NCBI GenBank assembly: GCA_038239345.1
Contig: JBBSEX010000006.1
Coordinates: forward strand, 229,095 to 293,094
Direction: 5' to 3'
Source: JBBSEX01 sp038239345
GTDB taxonomy: Bacteria; Acidobacteriota; Terriglobia; Bryobacterales; Bryobacteraceae
Length of the DNA stretch: 64,000 nucleotides
Positions 35,655 to 43,876 of the stretch are shown here, one piece after another. The position numbers and the translations under genes are program-made. Every line of letters begins with the position of its first letter. Position 1 is the stretch's first letter. The notes below the pieces were generated by a model. The model was not told the origin of the DNA, ran no database searches, and was given only the letters and a program-made list of their open reading frames with translations.

Positions 35655-37310
35655 TTGATCGACAAGGCTGCGCCCACTGCCCGAGGGCTGCGGCACTCTT
35701 TACGGACACCTCTCAATCATGTGATCGGGTATGGCGAGATGATTCTGGAAGAGATAGATCCAGCGGCCATGCCGACGAGGACTTGTGTTGCGCAGCTACT
35801 GGCCAACGCCCGGGAACTGGTGAAATTTATTCAGGGGTCGTTCGCGACCGCGGGCGATCCGTTAAGCGTGGACGATATCCTCGAGTGCCAAATCAATATG
35901 CGTCCGCGTCTCTGGCAGCTCCGGCACGACGTCTCGCAATTGCAATCGCTCGCCCCGGCGTTCGAACAGGACGTCGCCAAAATCAGTTCCGCAGTGGATA
36001 GCCTGATCGCTTTTGCCGATCAGGGTCTGGATGCCTTTGCGCAGTTTTCCTATTCCGGGCTCACTGCCACGGAAGAGCAGTCGGAAGGGCTTCACGGACG
36101 AATGCTGGTGGTGGACGATAGCCCGGCCAATCGTGAGATTCTACGCAGGCATTTGGAGCGTCAAGGATACGGCGTGACAACTGCCAGCGATGGCCGCCAG
36201 AGTCTGGAATTGATGGGCACGCAAAAATTCGATCTGGTTTTGCTGGACGTCTTGATGCCTGTGCTGGACGGGTTCGAAGTCTTGAAACGGATGAAAGCAT
36301 CGCCCGAATTGCGGACCATGCCCGTTGTTATGATCTCCGCGCTGGATGAAAGCAGCAGTGTCGTGCGCTGCATTCAGATGGGCGCCGAAGATTATCTGAT
36401 GAAGCCCTTCGATCCGGTCTTACTGAGCGCCCGCATCGGCGCATCGCTCGAAAAGAAACGGTTACGCGACGAAGAGAAAGAGCGCGCGGAAGATTTGCAA
36501 CGGGCCGTCGATGAACTGGGCCGCACCAAGGATCAGTTGCTGGTTCAGGAGAAGCTTGCTTCGCTGGGAGCCTTGACTGCCGGCATTGCCCACGAAATAA
36601 AAAATCCCTTGAACTTCATCACGAATTTCGCCACGTCATCACTGGACCTGATCCAGGAACTGCGAGAGGAATTAGTGGCCGGAGATGCAGCGGGCGCCGC
36701 CGATTTGCTCCCACAGCTAGAACAGTACCTGGGCAAGATCGATGAGCATGGAAAGCGCGCCGACCGGATTGTGCGCAGCATGCTATTGCATTCGCGGGGA
36801 AAGTCTGGAGAGCGGGAATTAATCGATCTGAACAATTTATTGAGCGACTGGATGAACCTGGCCTACCATGGGATGCGTTCGCAGAATCGAGAGTTCAACG
36901 TGCAATTGATCAAGGCGTTTCAGCCCGACCTGGGAAAGGTTTCCGGGGTGCCGCAGGACCTGAGCCGCGTTTTTCTAAACGTGATTACCAATGCCTGTTA
37001 CGCGGCATATGAGAGAAAGAAAGCGGAGGGCGAACCTTTCCGCCCGGCCGTGACGGTGTCCACAATGCGGCGTGACAGCAAGGTGGAAATCCGTATCCGC
37101 GATAATGGAACCGGGATTCCGGTGGACATCTTGGCGAAGATTTTCAATCCATTCTTTACGACGAAACCAGCGGGATCGGGCAGCGGCTTAGGACTTTCAA
37201 TCAGCCAGGACATCATTGTCCAAGGGCACCAAGGTACGATTAGCGCCGCAAGCGAACCGGGACAATTCACGGAATTTACGGTCACTTTGCCGGGGGAAGG
37301 CGGCGGATGA
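35655..37310 (+). CDS. Hybrid sensor histidine kinase / response regulator
   Basis: A 551-residue protein. The TTG at 35655 has a GAGGA ribosome site. Residues about 8-110 are a HisKA-like or Hpt-like helical domain beginning Arg-His-Ser-Leu-Arg-Thr-Pro-Leu-Asn-His. Residues about 148-265 are a receiver domain with the phospho-acceptor Asp in Leu-Leu-Asp-Val-Leu-Met-Pro. A coiled segment leads to a second dimerisation helix with the His box Gly-Ile-Ala-His-Glu-Ile-Lys-Asn-Pro (about 310-320), and residues about 430-550 are a HATPase domain (Asn box, Asp-Asn-Gly-Thr-Gly-Ile, Gly-Ser-Gly-Leu-Gly-Leu). There is no membrane segment, so it is cytosolic. It overlaps the next gene by 4 bp. Confidence 0.87.
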   Translation: MIDKAAPTARGLRHSLRTPLNHVIGYGEMILEEIDPAAMPTRTCVAQLLANARELVKFIQGSFATAGDPLSVDDILECQINMRPRLWQLRHDVSQLQSLAPAFEQDVAKISSAVDSLIAFADQGLDAFAQFSYSGLTATEEQSEGLHGRMLVVDDSPANREILRRHLERQGYGVTTASDGRQSLELMGTQKFDLVLLDVLMPVLDGFEVLKRMKASPELRTMPVVMISALDESSSVVRCIQMGAEDYLMKPFDPVLLSARIGASLEKKRLRDEEKERAEDLQRAVDELGRTKDQLLVQEKLASLGALTAGIAHEIKNPLNFITNFATSSLDLIQELREELVAGDAAGAADLLPQLEQYLGKIDEHGKRADRIVRSMLLHSRGKSGERELIDLNNLLSDWMNLAYHGMRSQNREFNVQLIKAFQPDLGKVSGVPQDLSRVFLNVITNACYAAYERKKAEGEPFRPAVTVSTMRRDSKVEIRIRDNGTGIPVDILAKIFNPFFTTKPAGSGSGLGLSISQDIIVQGHQGTISAASEPGQFTEFTVTLPGEGGG

Positions 37311-38476
37311 ATCGCATCTTGATCGTGGACGACGAAGCCGATTTGGAATTGCTGATCCGGCATAAGTTCAGGAAGAGAATCGGCGCGGGCGAGCTCTTGT
37401 TTTCCTTCGCTCAGGACGGAGAGCAGGCGCTCTCGGTACTCGCCGCGGATGCCGGTATTGAGCTTGTGGTGACGGACATCAACATGCCGGTGATGGACGG
37501 CCTGACGCTGCTGACGCGCATCGGCGAGCTACCGCGCCTGCTGAAAACCGTGATTGTCTCGGCCTACGACGACATGGATAATATCCGCACGGCGATGAAT
37601 CGCGGAGCTTACGACTTTCTCACGAAGCCAGTGGATTTCACCGACCTGGAAAAAACGATCGATAAAACCATGCGCGACGTGTCCGTGCTGCGCGCCGGGA
37701 TGCAGGCTCGCGAACAATTGACGGCGCTCGATTACGAGTTGGGAGTGGCCACCAGGATTCAGCGGGCGATTCTTCCAGAGATCATTACCGGCAACAAAGA
37801 ATTCGAGATCAGCGCCACGATGATGCCAGCGCGTCATGTCAGCGGCGACTTCTACGATTTCTTTTTGATCGATTCGCGGCGGCTGGGTTTGGCGATCGGC
37901 GATGTTTCCGGTAAAGGGATTCCGGCGGCGCTCTTCATGGCCGTAAGCAGAACATTGTTGCGCGCCACGGCGCTGCACGGAAGCCCGCCGAACGATTGTC
38001 TGGATCACGTAAACCAAGTGCTATTGAAGCAGAGCGACGGACAAGTTTTTCTCACTTTGTTCTACGGAATTCTGCATCTGGATACGGGCGAGTTCGTCTT
38101 CAGTGCGGCCGGTCAAACGCCGCCGTATTTATTTGGCACGCAGCCCGGCATCTTCCTTCGCGAACCTCGCGGGATGATGTTGGGTGTTCTGGAGGAAGCA
38201 TCGTTTGAGACGCGAACCGTGCACCTGAATCCCGGCGATGGCTTGATTCTATATACGGACGGCGTCACGGAAGCCGAGAATCGCGATGGCGATTTTTTCA
38301 CCGGAAGGAAGCTTAAGGAGGCGGTTGAGGCTCATAAGGGCGAGTCGGCAGAAATCATCCTCTCGGAAATCGTGACGTCGTTGCAAACCTTCACCGAGGG
38401 CTGCGAGCAGGGCGACGACATCACATTATTCGCTATACGATTTCAACCGGGCGAGGGCAATGCAACCGAAAATTAA
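37307..38476 (+). CDS. Response regulator with SpoIIE-type PP2C phosphatase output
   Basis: A 389-residue protein. A receiver domain (residues 1-120) carries the acidic pair Asp-Asp-Glu near residue 8, the acceptor Asp in Val-Thr-Asp-Ile-Asn-Met-Pro, and a Lys in Leu-Thr-Lys-Pro. A linker helix follows, then a PP2C SpoIIE/RsbU domain (about 165-385) with Ser-Gly-Asp-Phe-Tyr-Asp, Gly-Asp-Val-Ser-Gly-Lys-Gly and Tyr-Thr-Asp-Gly-Val-Thr-Glu. The upstream hybrid kinase probably phosphorylates it, and the STAS protein is a likely substrate: a partner-switching circuit. Its stop overlaps the stop of the convergent heptose gene by 4 bp. Confidence 0.9.
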   Translation: MNRILIVDDEADLELLIRHKFRKRIGAGELLFSFAQDGEQALSVLAADAGIELVVTDINMPVMDGLTLLTRIGELPRLLKTVIVSAYDDMDNIRTAMNRGAYDFLTKPVDFTDLEKTIDKTMRDVSVLRAGMQAREQLTALDYELGVATRIQRAILPEIITGNKEFEISATMMPARHVSGDFYDFFLIDSRRLGLAIGDVSGKGIPAALFMAVSRTLLRATALHGSPPNDCLDHVNQVLLKQSDGQVFLTLFYGILHLDTGEFVFSAAGQTPPYLFGTQPGIFLREPRGMMLGVLEEASFETRTVHLNPGDGLILYTDGVTEAENRDGDFFTGRKLKEAVEAHKGESAEIILSEIVTSLQTFTEGCEQGDDITLFAIRFQPGEGNATEN

Positions 38477-39504
38477 AGCTGGGTATTTGCATTGCGCAGG
38501 ATGGACGCGGCGGCTGTGCCAATGTCGATCCGCTCCAAGCCGGGTTGCTCCAGGCCGACATAAAACCCGATGCAACCGGCAGCTTGCGCCGCTTCTACAT
38601 CCGCGCGAGAATCGCCAATCACGTAACAATCGTTGGCCTGGAAATTATGCTCTCGCATAGCCTGCGAGATCATGCCGGGAGCCGGTTTACGGCAATTACA
38701 GCCAGCGGCGGCGGAGTGTGGGCAAAAATAAATCTTGGCGATGGAGACGCTCTCGGCGGCCAAGAGCCGGAGTAATTTTCGATTGCCTTCGATGAATTCC
38801 GGCATGCCAAAATAGCCTAACCCTAAGCCTTGTTGGTTCGTGATCAGGCACAGCATAAAGCCCGCGTGTTGTAGTTTTCTGAGCGCTTCCCCCACGCCGG
38901 GAAGCAGTTCTACTTGCGTGGGATCGAATGGAACATCGCGCACCAGCGTCCCGTCGCGGTCCAGCAAAACCAGACCTCGATAGTCGCGCCGTGGAGCGGA
39001 CTCAGGCTCGGCATGAATCGCCAGAGCCTGGATGCGATCGAACATCGCCGTGGTGCTGGTGGCGAATTGCGGCGCGATTACAATCGTCTTTCCGCCATAC
39101 TCCGCGACCGCGCTTCCCGATCGCAGCGAGCCGCTTTGATAATCGCCGCCCTTGATGTAAAGATCGGGCTTCCAACGCAGTAGCAGAGAGAGGGGACGGT
39201 CTTCCTCGAGCACGGTAACGCAATCGACGGCGCCCATGGAAGCCACGACATAAGCGCGATGCTCCCATACATTCACCGGTCGCAGAACGCTCTTGTAGCG
39301 CCGAATCGATGCATCGGAATTCACGGCCACCAGCAGACGGTCACATAGCCGGCGAGCCTCGGCTAGATATTGCGCGTGCCCGGCGTGCATGACGTCGAAT
39401 GCCCCGCACGTGAAGCCGATGCTATGGCCGGCGGCACGGGCCTGTTCCTGCCAGAGATCGACCGCGGCGGGCGTGAGAATTTTTTCCGAAGGGATACCGC
39501 TCAT
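38473..39504 (-). CDS. Nucleotidyltransferase fused to GmhB-type HAD phosphatase
   Basis: A 343-residue protein starting at the ATG at 39504, which overlaps the upstream gene's stop as ATGA; a longer in-frame start at 39543 was rejected for that reason. Residues about 25-160 are a cytidylyltransferase-like domain with intact Gly-Ala-Phe-Asp-Val-Met-His-Ala-Gly-His (the HxGH motif) and Ala-Val-Asn-Ser-Asp-Ala-Ser. Residues about 180-343 are a HAD domain of the GmhB type: Leu-Leu-Asp-Arg-Asp-Gly-Thr, Thr-Asn-Gln-Gln-Gly, and a zinc site with Cys-Pro-His and Cys-Asn-Cys. It would provide heptose-1,7-bisphosphate dephosphorylation and heptose-1-phosphate adenylylation for lipopolysaccharide core heptose. 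The fusion is unusual and complements the degenerate domain in the upstream gene. Confidence 0.82.
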   Translation of the reverse strand: MSGIPSEKILTPAAVDLWQEQARAAGHSIGFTCGAFDVMHAGHAQYLAEARRLCDRLLVAVNSDASIRRYKSVLRPVNVWEHRAYVVASMGAVDCVTVLEEDRPLSLLLRWKPDLYIKGGDYQSGSLRSGSAVAEYGGKTIVIAPQFATSTTAMFDRIQALAIHAEPESAPRRDYRGLVLLDRDGTLVRDVPFDPTQVELLPGVGEALRKLQHAGFMLCLITNQQGLGLGYFGMPEFIEGNRKLLRLLAAESVSIAKIYFCPHSAAAGCNCRKPAPGMISQAMREHNFQANDCYVIGDSRADVEAAQAAGCIGFYVGLEQPGLERIDIGTAAASILRNANTQL

Positions 39505-40913
39505 CCAACTCGCGCCGGAAGCAGCAGCACTTCCCCGCCCCAAGGTTTGACCACATCGCCGCCCACGGAGTTGTTCGTGCGCTCCACCAAAACGTCAGGG
39601 CGCAGAGCTTCGACGAGGGCAAGCGGCGTGTCCTCTTCATAGATCACGACTGCATTCACCGAGGCGAGCGATGCCAGGATCGCGGCCCGCGAAACCTGGT
39701 CTTGCGCCGGCTCCGATCGGGGATTCATACGTCCCGCCGATGCATCGCTTTGTACGCCGACGACGATGCGATCGCAACTGGATCGCGCGGCCTCAAGCAC
39801 CGCAAGGTCAGCGGGATGCAGCAAGTCAAACACACCGCCCGTGAAGCCGACCCGCTGCCCGCGGCCTTTCCAGTGCCGCGCCCGTTCCACCGCCTCCGCC
39901 AACGGAAGGATCTTGGTACTCGCCAAAATCGCCGAACGATGTTGTACCTCGTGGGCGATCTCTTCGCGATGTACCACCGCGGTGCCCGCTTTCCCTACTA
40001 CGATACCGGCGGCGATGTTCGCCAGCCCTACTGCCGATGCCGGATCCACGCCAGATCCTAAAGCCGCGGCAAGCACGGCGGCAACGGTGTCGCCGGCACC
40101 GGATACGTCGGAGACTTCCCGAGCCAGTGCGGGAAATTCGCGGCTCGCTCCGTCGCGCGGAACCAGTAGCATTCCCGCCGGACCCCGGGTTACCAGAATG
40201 AAGCGTGCCTCCGTGATGTCCAGAAGCTGCCGCGCGGCTTTGTCCTGCGCCTGGGTATCGTCAACCGGCATGGCGGTAGCTTCGGCCAATTCCCTGAGGT
40301 TCGGCTTGATCAATGTCGCGCCGCGATAGCGGTAATACTCGCGGCCCTTGGGATCGACAATCACGGGCTTGCCGGCGGCTTGCGCGATCCGGATAAATTC
40401 AGTGGCGTGATTTCCATTGAGGACGCCCTTGGCATAGTCGGAAAGAAAAACGATGGAACACTGCGCGACGGTCCGTGAGAACGCCTGTAGCAAAGCTTGC
40501 AAACTACTTGCGGCGATCGCAGCGGTGGTTTCATCATCCACGCGTAAGAGCTGCTGGCCATTGGCGACGAAGCGAGTCTTCACCGTGGTCTGGCGGCCAC
40601 TCTCGCGTGGCAGGTGAATTTCACAACGCCCGATAGCCTGCAGCAACAAGGTAACGGTATCGGCCGGCGCATCCTCACCGACGACGGAAAACAGATGAAT
40701 GCCGCAGCCCATCGCGCCAAGATTCCGCACGGCATTTCCCACGCCGCCCAGCATGGACTTTTGCGTTTTGATATTCAGGACTGGGATCGGCGCTTCAGGC
40801 GAGATGCGGGTGACGCCGCCGTGTACAAAATGATCGAGCATGATGTCGCCCGCGCAAGCGACGACGGCTGTGCTTAGTAAGTCGATTAGTGGAAGTAAGT
40901 CCGGGTTACTCAT
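39501..40913 (-). CDS. hldE: HldE-like heptose kinase with degenerate adenylyltransferase domain
   Basis: A 470-residue protein with the bifunctional HldE layout. Residues about 10-315 are a PfkB-type heptose-7-phosphate kinase with the Gly-Ala-Gly-Asp-Thr-Val catalytic motif, so the kinase should be active. Residues about 350-470 are a cytidylyltransferase-like domain, but the HxGH motif reads His-Pro-Ala-Asp (366-369), losing the glycine and second histidine, and the later Lys-Gly-Gly-Asp-Tyr is also lost. That half is probably inactive. The next gene brings an intact copy. It is the first gene of this pair; the zinc ribbon gene lies upstream. Confidence 0.8.
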   Translation of the reverse strand: MSNPDLLPLIDLLSTAVVACAGDIMLDHFVHGGVTRISPEAPIPVLNIKTQKSMLGGVGNAVRNLGAMGCGIHLFSVVGEDAPADTVTLLLQAIGRCEIHLPRESGRQTTVKTRFVANGQQLLRVDDETTAAIAASSLQALLQAFSRTVAQCSIVFLSDYAKGVLNGNHATEFIRIAQAAGKPVIVDPKGREYYRYRGATLIKPNLRELAEATAMPVDDTQAQDKAARQLLDITEARFILVTRGPAGMLLVPRDGASREFPALAREVSDVSGAGDTVAAVLAAALGSGVDPASAVGLANIAAGIVVGKAGTAVVHREEIAHEVQHRSAILASTKILPLAEAVERARHWKGRGQRVGFTGGVFDLLHPADLAVLEAARSSCDRIVVGVQSDASAGRMNPRSEPAQDQVSRAAILASLASVNAVVIYEEDTPLALVEALRPDVLVERTNNSVGGDVVKPWGGEVLLLPARVG

Positions 40914-40966
40914 TGGCGCAACACAAGTTTACGACAATCCGGACTGCCTGCTATCTATGCCGGTAA

Positions 40967-41140
40967 CTAGGCCGTTCCTTCGACAGGAGCTTGCCAGCGG
41001 AACAGGAAAAAGTGGCGTCCACAGAGCGAGCAGCGGTACGGCAAGAGCAGCCAGTGAATCGCTTTTTCGATGCGGTTTCGGACGCCGACGCCTCTGAAAT
41101 CGACGGATCTGCAGAACGGACAACGAGTGGAAGAAATCAT
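40967..41140 (-). CDS. Small zinc ribbon protein
   Basis: A 57-residue reading frame from the ATG at 41138-41140 to a TAG at 40967-40969. It has two Cys pairs, Cys-Pro-Phe-Cys at residues 7-10 and Cys-Ser-Leu-Cys-Gly-Arg-His-Phe-Phe at 37-40, giving a four-Cys zinc ribbon, with Ala-Ile-His-Trp-Leu-Leu-Leu-Pro-Tyr-Arg leading into the second pair. This layout of a small CxxC...CxxCGxxF protein is common in acidobacteria. It is real by motif though very short. The function is unknown; it lies 53 bp before the hldE-like gene on the same strand. Confidence 0.7.
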   Translation of the reverse strand: MISSTRCPFCRSVDFRGVGVRNRIEKAIHWLLLPYRCSLCGRHFFLFRWQAPVEGTA

Positions 41141-41169
41141 TTTATAAGTAGCCTCACTTAGCCAGTCGA

Positions 41170-41454
41170 TTACTCATTACAGCTGGGCGCGTACTCACCA
41201 ATCAGGTGGCCCTGGCGGTCCGGCCGCCGTTCCGAATCACAGAGCTCAAATACAAAACCGGTAGGCTTTCGCTTCATCAGAGGCGTACCAGGGTCTTCCA
41301 AATGATGTAGCAGCGTCGCTTGAATGTTGTCCGACTCGCCGATGTAGATCCACTCCCGGCGGTTGGAGATTCCATACACTCCCGAGGTCGCCGGCGCATA
41401 CATATAGATATCGCGCGCGGTGAGTGGCTTGGGGACAAATTGATTAAACGGCAT
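41170..41454 (-). CDS. GIY-YIG-like domain protein
   Basis: A 94-residue protein. The pattern Ser-Gly-Val-Tyr-Gly-Ile then Trp-Ile-Tyr-Ile-Gly-Glu-Ser-Asp-Asn-Ile is a GIY-YIG-like pair of strands, followed by a helix (Ala-Thr-Leu-Leu-His-His-Leu) and a late Glu in Ile-Gly-Glu-Tyr that would match the catalytic Glu of GIY-YIG nucleases. The usual Arg of the family is not obvious, so activity is uncertain. Its start overlaps the end of the upstream 100-residue gene by 11 bp, indicating a two-gene unit. Confidence 0.6.
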   Translation of the reverse strand: MPFNQFVPKPLTARDIYMYAPATSGVYGISNRREWIYIGESDNIQATLLHHLEDPGTPLMKRKPTGFVFELCDSERRPDRQGHLIGEYAPSCNE

Positions 41455-41746
41455 CGACGATCCCCGGACGGGCCGCTTTTATATCTTGATATCGAGGATT
41501 CGCCGCTATCATGCGCCGCACCTGATCGTTCAGCTCGCCCCAATTACGGATGAAGTAACCGGCTTGATCGTGGGCCAACACTTCGCCGCGTGTTGCTTCT
41601 AAGATCGCGATCACCGCGCGAGTCTTGCTGCCATCGGCCTGCTTCGAAGCTACTGCCTCAAAGGCTGCCGCAACACGATCAAACTCGGCGATTACCCGGG
41701 GCTTAATCTGTTCCGCCCACTCGATCTGGGCCGGCGTGCCGGTCAT
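41444..41746 (-). CDS. Small hypothetical protein paired with GIY-YIG-like gene
   Basis: A 100-residue helical protein starting Met-Thr-Gly-Thr-Pro-Ala-Gln-Ile-Glu-Trp-Ala-Glu-Gln-Ile-Lys. The core has Glu-Phe-Asp-Arg-Val and Trp-Gly-Glu-Leu-Asn-Asp-Gln-Val-Arg. Similar small proteins with this Thr-Pro-x-Gln-x-Glu-Trp-Ala opening occur in mobile or accessory regions, from memory, but no function is known. It overlaps the GIY-YIG-like gene by 11 bp. Upstream (41747-41944) I see no gene, only two short inverted repeats. Confidence 0.55.
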   Translation of the reverse strand: MTGTPAQIEWAEQIKPRVIAEFDRVAAAFEAVASKQADGSKTRAVIAILEATRGEVLAHDQAGYFIRNWGELNDQVRRMIAANPRYQDIKAARPGIVDAV

Positions 41747-41944
41747 ATTTGGGAATCGAACATACCACTCTCCTCTGATCGTGGATGGGCTAAGAGGAGG
41801 TAAGCGGATCGCCTGACTTAGTTCAGGTTATCCGTGAGTGGGCAGAAGTGCTCAGGCATTCACCAGTCTGGGTGAAGCAGGTTAGCATGTCAAGGGGCGC
41901 TACTGTAGGGCAAAGTGGACTTCTGCTTGATAAGATCTGGAGAT

Positions 41945-42391
41945 ATGGGCGAAGTAACACCGTCTCTTGCGGCTGAGACAGAGGCGCTAAAGCAAACATA
42001 CGCTGCACTCAACCGGGACGATATTCCGGAACTGGTCAAACTATTTGACCCGCGGATCGAGTGGATCGAACCGGCGGATTTTCCAGGAGGCGGGACGCAT
42101 CAAGGGCTCGCAGTAGTGCAGGCACACCTATCGAAGGGGCGAGAGAGTTAGGCCGAAGGAACTTGCGAGGCGGAGCGGTTTTTCGCCGCGGGCGATAAGG
42201 TAATTGTGTTCGTCTATGTGCGAGTGAGACTGAAGCAAGACATGGAATGGCGCGAAGGGCGTCATGCGGATGTCTACACCTTCCGGAACGGCAAGGCCAT
42301 TGAGATGCGCATATTCAACGACAGGCAGGAGGCTCTGGAATGGGCTGGAGTCAAAGCCTCAGATGCAAACGGACCCACTCCCCTAACTTAG
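41945..42391 (+). pseudogene. SnoaL-like/NTF2-fold gene broken by an in-frame TAG
   Basis: A single frame runs from ATG at 41945 to a TAA at 42389-42391 and is interrupted only by TAG at 42149-42151. Before the stop: Glu-Ala-Leu-Lys-Gln-Thr-Tyr-Ala-Ala-Leu-Asn-Arg-Asp-Asp, Phe-Asp-Pro-Arg-Ile-Glu-Trp-Ile-Glu-Pro. After it: Ala-Glu-Gly-Thr-Cys-Glu-Ala-Glu-Arg-Phe-Phe, Gly-Asp-Lys-Val-Ile-Val and Ala-Asp-Val-Tyr-Thr-Phe-Arg-Asn-Gly-Lys. Together these make a full SnoaL-like domain of about 148 residues. A TGG (Trp) to TAG change is the simplest cause, since Trp commonly occupies this place. Confidence 0.75.
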
Positions 42392-42407
42392 GATAGCGCT
42401 CGTTGCT

Positions 42408-42787
42408 CTACGTGTCGCCGCGGAAATCATAAAAGACACGAATGAGGTTGCCATCTAAATCGGCGGCCATAAACTCGCGCAGGTTCCAGGGCTTGTCCTC
42501 GGGCTCGGAAACCATCTTCGCTTGCGTGGCCTTCCACTGTGCGAAGAGTTCGTCCACCTCAGCCTTGCTGTCGAGGTTAAGCCAGAAAAGAATGGGGCCC
42601 GTGTTGCCGAAGGACTCGCGGAAGGAGCGATTGGTGATGAACAGTCTGCAGTTCCCTCGGAGATGCCGGCAATACCGCCTTCGTCGTCACCCCAATCGAA
42701 GGTGAAGCCTAGCGTGTCGACATAATAAGCTGCGGCTTTGTCGACATCGGCCGCGGGGATCTCCAGGACAGGAGCTGGAAACGTCAT
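42408..42787 (-). pseudogene. Glyoxalase/bleomycin-resistance (VOC) gene with a frameshift
   Basis: The ATG at 42785-42787 starts Pro-Val-Leu-Glu-Ile-Pro-Ala-Ala-Asp-Val-Asp-Lys-Ala-Ala-Ala-Tyr-Tyr-Val-Asp-Thr-Leu-Gly-Phe, a typical VOC opening, and continues to Ile-Ser-Glu-Gly at about 42657. Shifting frame by one base there gives Cys-Arg-Leu-Phe-Ile-Thr-Asn, Phe-Trp-Leu-Asn, Trp-Asn-Leu-Arg-Glu-Phe and a final Asp-Leu-Asp-Gly-Asn-Leu-Ile-Arg-Val before a TAG at 42408-42410. The two halves form one complete domain, so one base is missing near 42652-42657. A sequencing error would give the same picture. Confidence 0.75.
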
Positions 42788-42894
42788 GGGCTCGTTTGGG
42801 GTTATCCTAGCACGAGCGGACGGCCAGGAACTCTGAAAGCCCGCGACGACCGGGGTATCAAGACTCCTTGGAGACGAGAGGAAGGTAATCCGTG

Positions 42895-43854
42895 ATGAAA
42901 CCGACAATACTTGTAGCGACATGGAACGACGGGCTGTTCGCAGTCACCGGCGATGGGCGCAAGCAAGAGATTGCGGGCACCCCCGTCAGAGGGCTTGTAG
43001 CGGATGGACGCGACGGTGCCCTGGCCATTGTCGGCGGACATTCGCTGCGCAGGCGTGCACCAAATGGCGAATGGGCAACCGTCGCCACAAGCGAGCCTGC
43101 GCTGTCGTGCTGTATGGCTGTTAAAGACGCCATCTACGTAGGAACGGACGATGCACGCCTGCTGCGGCTGAGCCATGCGGGCGGTGTGCTTGAGCCTCTC
43201 GATGGTTTCGACAACGTCGCGGGGCGAGAGGCTTGGTTTGCTGGTTCGGCAATTGTGAATGGAAAGCGTCTGGGGCCACCGCTTGGCATTCGTTCGGTTG
43301 CGGCCAACTCGAACGGTAGCGCACTGTTCGCCAACGTTCACGTGGGAGGCATTCCGCGGTCGACGGATGGCGGAAGAACCTGGCAGCCCACCATAGACAT
43401 CCACAGCGATGTGCATGAAGTGCGCGCGCACCAGACAGATCCGGACATCGTCGCCGCCGCGTCCGCTATCGGCCTTTGCATTAGCCGCAACGCGGGAGAA
43501 ACATGGACCATAGAACGCGACGGCCTGCACGCAACGCACTGCGCGGCGGTGGCGTTCTCAGGCGATGACATTCTTGTCTCGGCGTCGACAGATCCCTTTG
43601 CGGCTCAAGGTAGAATTTATCGCCGGCCGATCCGACCGGGCGGATCGCTAGTGGCCGTCGAAGGTGGAATGCCGGAATGGACCGCGGGTAGCGCCGATAC
43701 TAGTTGCATCGCCACAAACGGCGCAACGATTGCGGTGGTTGATAGAGCTGGCACCCTGTACCTGTCTACCGACTTTGGGCTGGCTTGGTCAATGGGCGGC
43801 AGCAACCTGCCAACCCCAAGTTCCGTTCTAATTCTGTTTGAAGATCCACGCTAG
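42895..43854 (+). CDS. BNR/YVTN-type beta-propeller protein
   Basis: A protein of 319 residues from the ATG at 42895 (GTG at 42892 is adjacent in frame; a GAGGAAGG ribosome site precedes both). It carries several BNR Asp-box repeats: Ser-Thr-Asp-Gly-Gly-Arg-Thr-Trp, Ser-Arg-Asn-Ala-Gly-Glu-Thr-Trp and Ser-Thr-Asp-Phe-Gly-Leu-Ala-Trp. There is no signal peptide, so it is probably cytosolic. The fold resembles sialidase-like propellers, but no catalytic Arg triad or Tyr/Glu pair is seen. The function is unknown. Confidence 0.75.
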   Translation: MKPTILVATWNDGLFAVTGDGRKQEIAGTPVRGLVADGRDGALAIVGGHSLRRRAPNGEWATVATSEPALSCCMAVKDAIYVGTDDARLLRLSHAGGVLEPLDGFDNVAGREAWFAGSAIVNGKRLGPPLGIRSVAANSNGSALFANVHVGGIPRSTDGGRTWQPTIDIHSDVHEVRAHQTDPDIVAAASAIGLCISRNAGETWTIERDGLHATHCAAVAFSGDDILVSASTDPFAAQGRIYRRPIRPGGSLVAVEGGMPEWTAGSADTSCIATNGATIAVVDRAGTLYLSTDFGLAWSMGGSNLPTPSSVLILFEDPR

Positions 43855-43876
43855 GCTTCTGAATTTGTGCCGCTAT

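Noticed and set aside
42149..42151. TAG as a possible pyrrolysine codon in the SnoaL-like gene
   Set aside because: Pyrrolysine is not expected in SnoaL folds, and the neighbouring gene is also broken, so nonsense mutation is simpler.
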